Source: Sympetrum striolatum (lineage: Eukaryota; Arthropoda; Insecta; Odonata; Libellulidae). Taken from it: a stretch of 64,000 bases of DNA. This document shows positions 60,824 to 64,000 of this stretch, piece after piece (within the stretch, counting starts at the first letter, position 1; every line of letters begins with the position of its first letter). The notes beneath the pieces were generated by a model that saw nothing but the letters and a program-made list of their open reading frames with translations, did not search any database and was not told the origin of the DNA. The position numbers and the translations under genes were made by a program. The stretch lies in contig OX388350.1 of the NCBI GenBank assembly GCA_947579665.1, positions 41,759,393-41,823,392 on the forward strand. Reading direction: 5' to 3'.

Positions 60824-61024
60824 ATTCGATAATAAAGCACATGTTAAATAATTCCATTTTTAAACGAAAAATAAACACGGTAACCTTATAAACATCTGCA
60901 TAAATCTGCATATAAAATACAAATATTTTCCTGTATTTTCGGCGATATAATCCATTATTATAGAGGCCAGATTAGACCAGAAAGAGCCCAAGAAATTAAT
61001 AGAATGCTTCAAAGAAAAGATGGT

Positions 61025-61545
61025 GTTAGAAAATCGACGTATCGAAACATCGTAAAATTAATACATCTACAACTTCGTAAATCGAAATAAGAATAGTTCG
61101 TGAAAATATGTGTTAAAATTAAGCCTCTCCCTCATATTTTAGTCATATTTTTGTAATATGGCTGAACGTTATCAATTCACTAAATGAATCAATCAGCTCA
61201 AATAACTCAATTGAAGACTTCAGAGAAAACGAAGAAGTGGCAAATGCATGATGATACATGGAAAGTTAGACACATTAAAAAATCGATATCCAGAGGCTTT
61301 GAAGAAACGATAGATCATACAAATATCAAAATCTTACCTTCACATTATACACTGTAAACAATTTGGTAGCGTGACTCCATTTAATACAACTCGATCAATC
61401 AATTCAAATAACTCAGCTCAAATAAATTGAGTACTTAAAAGAAGACCTATGAATAATCGATGTATCGACATATCAAAATATCGATACGTTGAAAAATCGA
61501 TAACCACATACATCGCAGTAACGATACGTCATGAAAATATCGACG
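61025..61545. promoter_or_regulatory. Cluster of CGATA/TATCG motifs with a TATCGATA palindrome
   Basis: CGATA on either strand occurs nine times in about 500 bp (61040, 61284, 61308, 61463, 61479, 61482, 61498, 61522 and 61538), six of them within 61463-61542, including the palindrome TATCGATA at 61479-61486. In Drosophila, TATCGATA is the core site for DREF and clustered CGATA is bound by the insulator protein BEAF-32; whether that carries over here is inference. The sequence also has internal repetition (caatcagctcaaataactca at 61181 and a similar segment near 61395), so part of the motif density may come from duplication. Confidence 0.35.
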
Positions 61546-62575
61546 TCTAATTTTGCCCTCAAATATTAGAAGCATATTTGTAGAGAGCGCCCCGTCTCCT
61601 TACTATTTCACGATAAAGCGAGACATGGAATGAAAGGCAAACACCCCGTTTCGATGAGGAAATGAAACAGGTCGGGGAGACAAAAAAGAGGAGAGATAGG
61701 AAGTAATAACAGGTCACGGGAGCGGAGATGAGTCCCTCTTTCTTCCAATATTTCGCTGCTCGTGGGACGCACAAATCGCTACAGCACCCACTCACGCTTT
61801 CCCTCTCTACGTACGACTTCTAAATCCCACTAAAGCGCAGCATCTCTCATCAAGCGCACAGCGATTTTTTCTCCGGAGATCCCCGAGAGAAATACCGCCA
61901 GAAATGGAAAATAAGTGGCCTTGAATGGAGCTTAACCCAGATAAGGGAGGCATAGACAATGGCTCGGGGTTTATCGGAATCTCTTTCTTTTTGACCGTGG
62001 CGCATTCATTGGGATCAGCCAAATGTCACCCGTCTTTGGCACACTTTCCGAAGAAACGAATGCCCTGATTTTTCATTTAGAATGCGGTTTCGGCGAGAGT
62101 TGCATCGTGCTGTGAAAAATGTTCTTTAAAGGTTATGGTTGTGTTTTTTCGTGCTTTCTATTATTGGAAGTCTCTCGTCAACGGATATGTCTAAGAAAAT
62201 TACGAATGCCGCATAATGTTATGGCGCAGGGAAACAGCTGATATCCTGAGAGTGGTACTCATCTCCACAGTTACGAGATACGAATAACTCAATGTTTTTT
62301 CATCATTAATGATTTCCTCAAATTCTTTAAATAAACATCTTCTAACAGTTGGATTATGGGGTATTATCATATTACTATAACATTAGTATTAGAGTATATC
62401 TATAGAAAAGTACTACTTACTGTACAAAATTAAACAATTAAAAGTAGCTATTTAAAGTTAGGTTTTAAGAATACTGCAGTAAATTACTGAAGCATTTAGA
62501 TGTGTAATAACGATAAAATTACGAATGATTCAGAAGAAAAAACAAGAAAACCGCATCCATAAAATGAATTAAATA

Positions 62576-62669
62576 AAAAATCACAAGGAAAAACAGACTT
62601 GAAAAAAGTCTGACAGGGCCGGGAAGACTTTTCAGACTTTTTTCAAGTCCGTTTTTCCTTGGGATTTTT
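62576..62669. repeat. Long near-perfect foldback, 38-bp arms, 18-nt loop
   Basis: Left arm 62576-62613 (aaaaatcacaaggaaaaac, then gacttgaaaaaagtctga) and right arm 62632-62669 (tcagacttttttcaagtc, then gtttttccttgggattttt) are inverse complements at 36 of 38 positions. The loop cagggccgggaagacttt is GC-rich and can itself add an alternative inner pairing (agtct/agact). The 94-nt span fits a microRNA precursor, an hpRNA-type small-RNA source, or a recently formed palindromic element. It is the strongest secondary structure I see in the window. Confidence 0.85.
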
Positions 62670-63044
62670 CCTGGATGCACGCCCTTCTGTGCAAAGTATC
62701 TACCTTTCACTCTTTCCATGAATTACATATTTTGATGATTGCTCATGTATTTTACCGTGAAAATGATCTTCAAGATGGAAAAATGAAAATCTCTCCAGTA
62801 AAAGAGATTTAAAAACAGTACGTATCCAATCGGTGAAAATAAAAGTAAAATTGAGAATTGCACCAAAATACCACACTAAGCAGACGTTAAATATTAATCA
62901 CTGCTAAGAGTAGAGTTTATATGAAATGTTTAAATTATAACTAGCAGTTACAGTAGATCTAAAAGATGGTAATCACATCTTGGGCGGATTTTAGCATAAA
63001 GAGACCATTCTTACAATAATCTCTTAAAGAAATAAACGTATGGC

Positions 63045-63115
63045 TTATAACCAGGATTCGAATACTGGACTATGCCAGGCTAGCAACAATCACTACACTA
63101 CCAACGCTGGCGTAA
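63045..63115 (-). mobile_element. tRNA-like remnant, probably an old SINE head
   Basis: On the minus strand, TAGTGTAGTGATTG (about 63087-63100) resembles an A box and AGTATTCGAATCC (about 63053-63065) a B box, at tRNA-like spacing. A CCAG...CTGG pair near the two ends gives only a rudimentary stem, and there is no clear acceptor stem. It is best read as a decayed tRNA-derived SINE head. Confidence 0.45.
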
Positions 63116-63540
63116 TTCTTTTCAAGAGTAGATAGCCTACCACAAACCATAGATGGAAAGCATTGATGTGAAACGAAGATGGAATTCAAAGCTCTCATAC
63201 CTTAAGAATCCCTTACCAGTCCAATCACGTTTGGACCATCCTTCCCTACCTCGCTCCTTCAACAACCGAAAACCGCAATAATTTAAGAAATTCGTACATT
63301 TCCTCAAATATTTATCTTCGGAGAACCTTTTTACGCTTAGATGGAGCAGACCCGTATTAGCTAAAGGAAAGATGGCATGCGAGCCTGTTCTTAGAAGGAA
63401 ATATGTAATATTGCTTCCTAGAAGATATTAAAGAATCAACATCATCAACTCTGTCCTCGGGTACGTCCTCAACATGTTCAAGAAAAGGTGATTCTCGTAG
63501 AAGTACGCGTATATTTATGATGACTGTATCAATTAGAATT

Positions 63541-63872
63541 CGAATAAAGGTCATAATAATGTACGAATGATGGAAAGTAATTTTTAACTTTGCACATGAA
63601 AGTTACGGTATTGCAGTCGCACATCTAGTTCTTCGTATTTCCGCGGAACGGAAAGTGTAAGACGTATCATTATAATATTATATTAACTTAATCATAATAC
63701 TTAATATGGATTAATTTGCATTCTATTTGAACTTATAAATTCTATTTTATTTTACGTCTTTTCATAACCCATTTCTTTTTATGATGTTCAATTTCGATTT
63801 TAGTCCTTATCTGCGTACTTTTCCAATGATATAAAGTCATTTTTTTAACTTTTACATGAAAGTGCGCGTCTT
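63541..63872. repeat. Diverged direct duplication, unit about 260 bp
   Basis: The segment around 63549-63607 (gtacgaatgatggaaagtaa, tttttaact, acatgaaagt) recurs around 63803-63866 (gtacttttccaatgatataaa, gtcattttttt, acatgaaagt). About 60-70 bp align per copy. Confidence 0.5.
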
Positions 63873-63905
63873 AACCCAAAGATGTACAGACGTGAAAAAT
63901 AGTGA

Positions 63906-63972
63906 CTTGGCAGGGACTCGAACCCAGTTCTCCCACATTCCAAGCAGGCATTCTAACCACAAGACTACTAGT
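63906..63972 (-). mobile_element. tRNA-like remnant, probably a SINE head
   Basis: On the minus strand, TAGTCTTGTGGTTAG (about 63953-63967) is a good A box and GGGTTCGAGTCC (about 63914-63925) a good B box, with a T-arm CTGGG/CCCTG that mispairs at one position. The acceptor ends do not pair, so a functional tRNA gene is unlikely. Its B and A boxes are better preserved than those of the remnant at 63.1 kb, which has a different sequence. The rest of the element, if any, runs toward lower coordinates and is not clear. Confidence 0.55.
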
Positions 63973-64000
63973 TAGTTACTAGATAATTACTACACTAGTT

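Larger units (their letters stand above)
61546..64000. other. Non-coding stretch with small repeats and tRNA-like remnants
   Basis: A GC-richer block lies at about 61560-62120 (purine-rich near 61615-61710). After it the sequence is AT-rich and contains the hairpin, tRNA-like remnants and duplication listed separately. Frames at 61559-61795, 61807-62022 and 62519-62719 on the minus strand are not supported; the last simply reads through the hairpin. Confidence 0.5.

Noticed and set aside
63906..63972. A functional tRNA gene on the minus strand
   Set aside because: Good A and B boxes, but no acceptor-stem pairing and a mispaired T-arm.

Overview
The window is eukaryotic nuclear DNA: about two-thirds A+T by eye, no operons, no long open reading frames (the longest is about 163 codons and resembles nothing I know), and decayed retroposons lying in long stretches of unique non-coding sequence. 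The retroposon types (short tRNA-derived SINEs ending in TAC or ATT triplets, and RTE-type and Jockey/CR1-type non-LTR retrotransposon ends) and the splice-site style (CTAAT branch point, then a T-rich tract and CAG) suggest an arthropod, probably an insect with a large, gene-poor genome. I cannot name the order or species from the sequence.

Layout. 0-3 kb: two copies of a decayed reverse-transcriptase C-terminus flank a tRNA-derived SINE. 3-10.9 kb: non-coding, with a foldback at 4.14 kb and an old tandem duplication at 6.7-7.2 kb. 10.9-11.4 kb: the 3' end of a Jockey/CR1-like element on the plus strand. 13.8-14.2, 18.2-18.7 and 23.2-23.5 kb: three more minus-strand reverse-transcriptase C-terminal relics. 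23.6 kb: a SINE with an 11-bp target-site duplication, followed by a foldback. 24-40 kb: non-coding, with two diverged tandem duplications (29.9-30.5 and 33.7-34.0 kb). 40.4 and 43.4 kb: two copies of a dispersed repeat. 42.5 kb: a second SINE of the same family with a 13-bp target-site duplication. 42.7-43.0 kb: the only convincing candidate for host coding sequence, a terminal exon on the minus strand. 43.6-64 kb: non-coding, with more short duplications (46.1, 51.4/52.0 and 63.5/63.8 kb), a cluster of CGATA motifs (61.0-61.5 kb), a long near-perfect hairpin (62.6 kb) and two tRNA-like remnants (63.1 and 63.9 kb).

Two patterns run through the window. First, GC-richer, CpG-containing blocks of roughly 300-600 bp recur about every 1-2.5 kb along AT-rich sequence; many are strongly purine- or pyrimidine-biased on one strand, and most apparently long ORFs fall in them on both strands because stop codons are scarce there. 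Second, diverged local duplications with spacings of about 150-600 bp recur. No cooperating set of genes is visible, and I found no evidence of an undescribed multi-gene system. The most checkable candidates are the hairpins, the terminal exon with its recursive-splice-like acceptor, and the CGATA cluster. All compositions and alignments were judged by eye.
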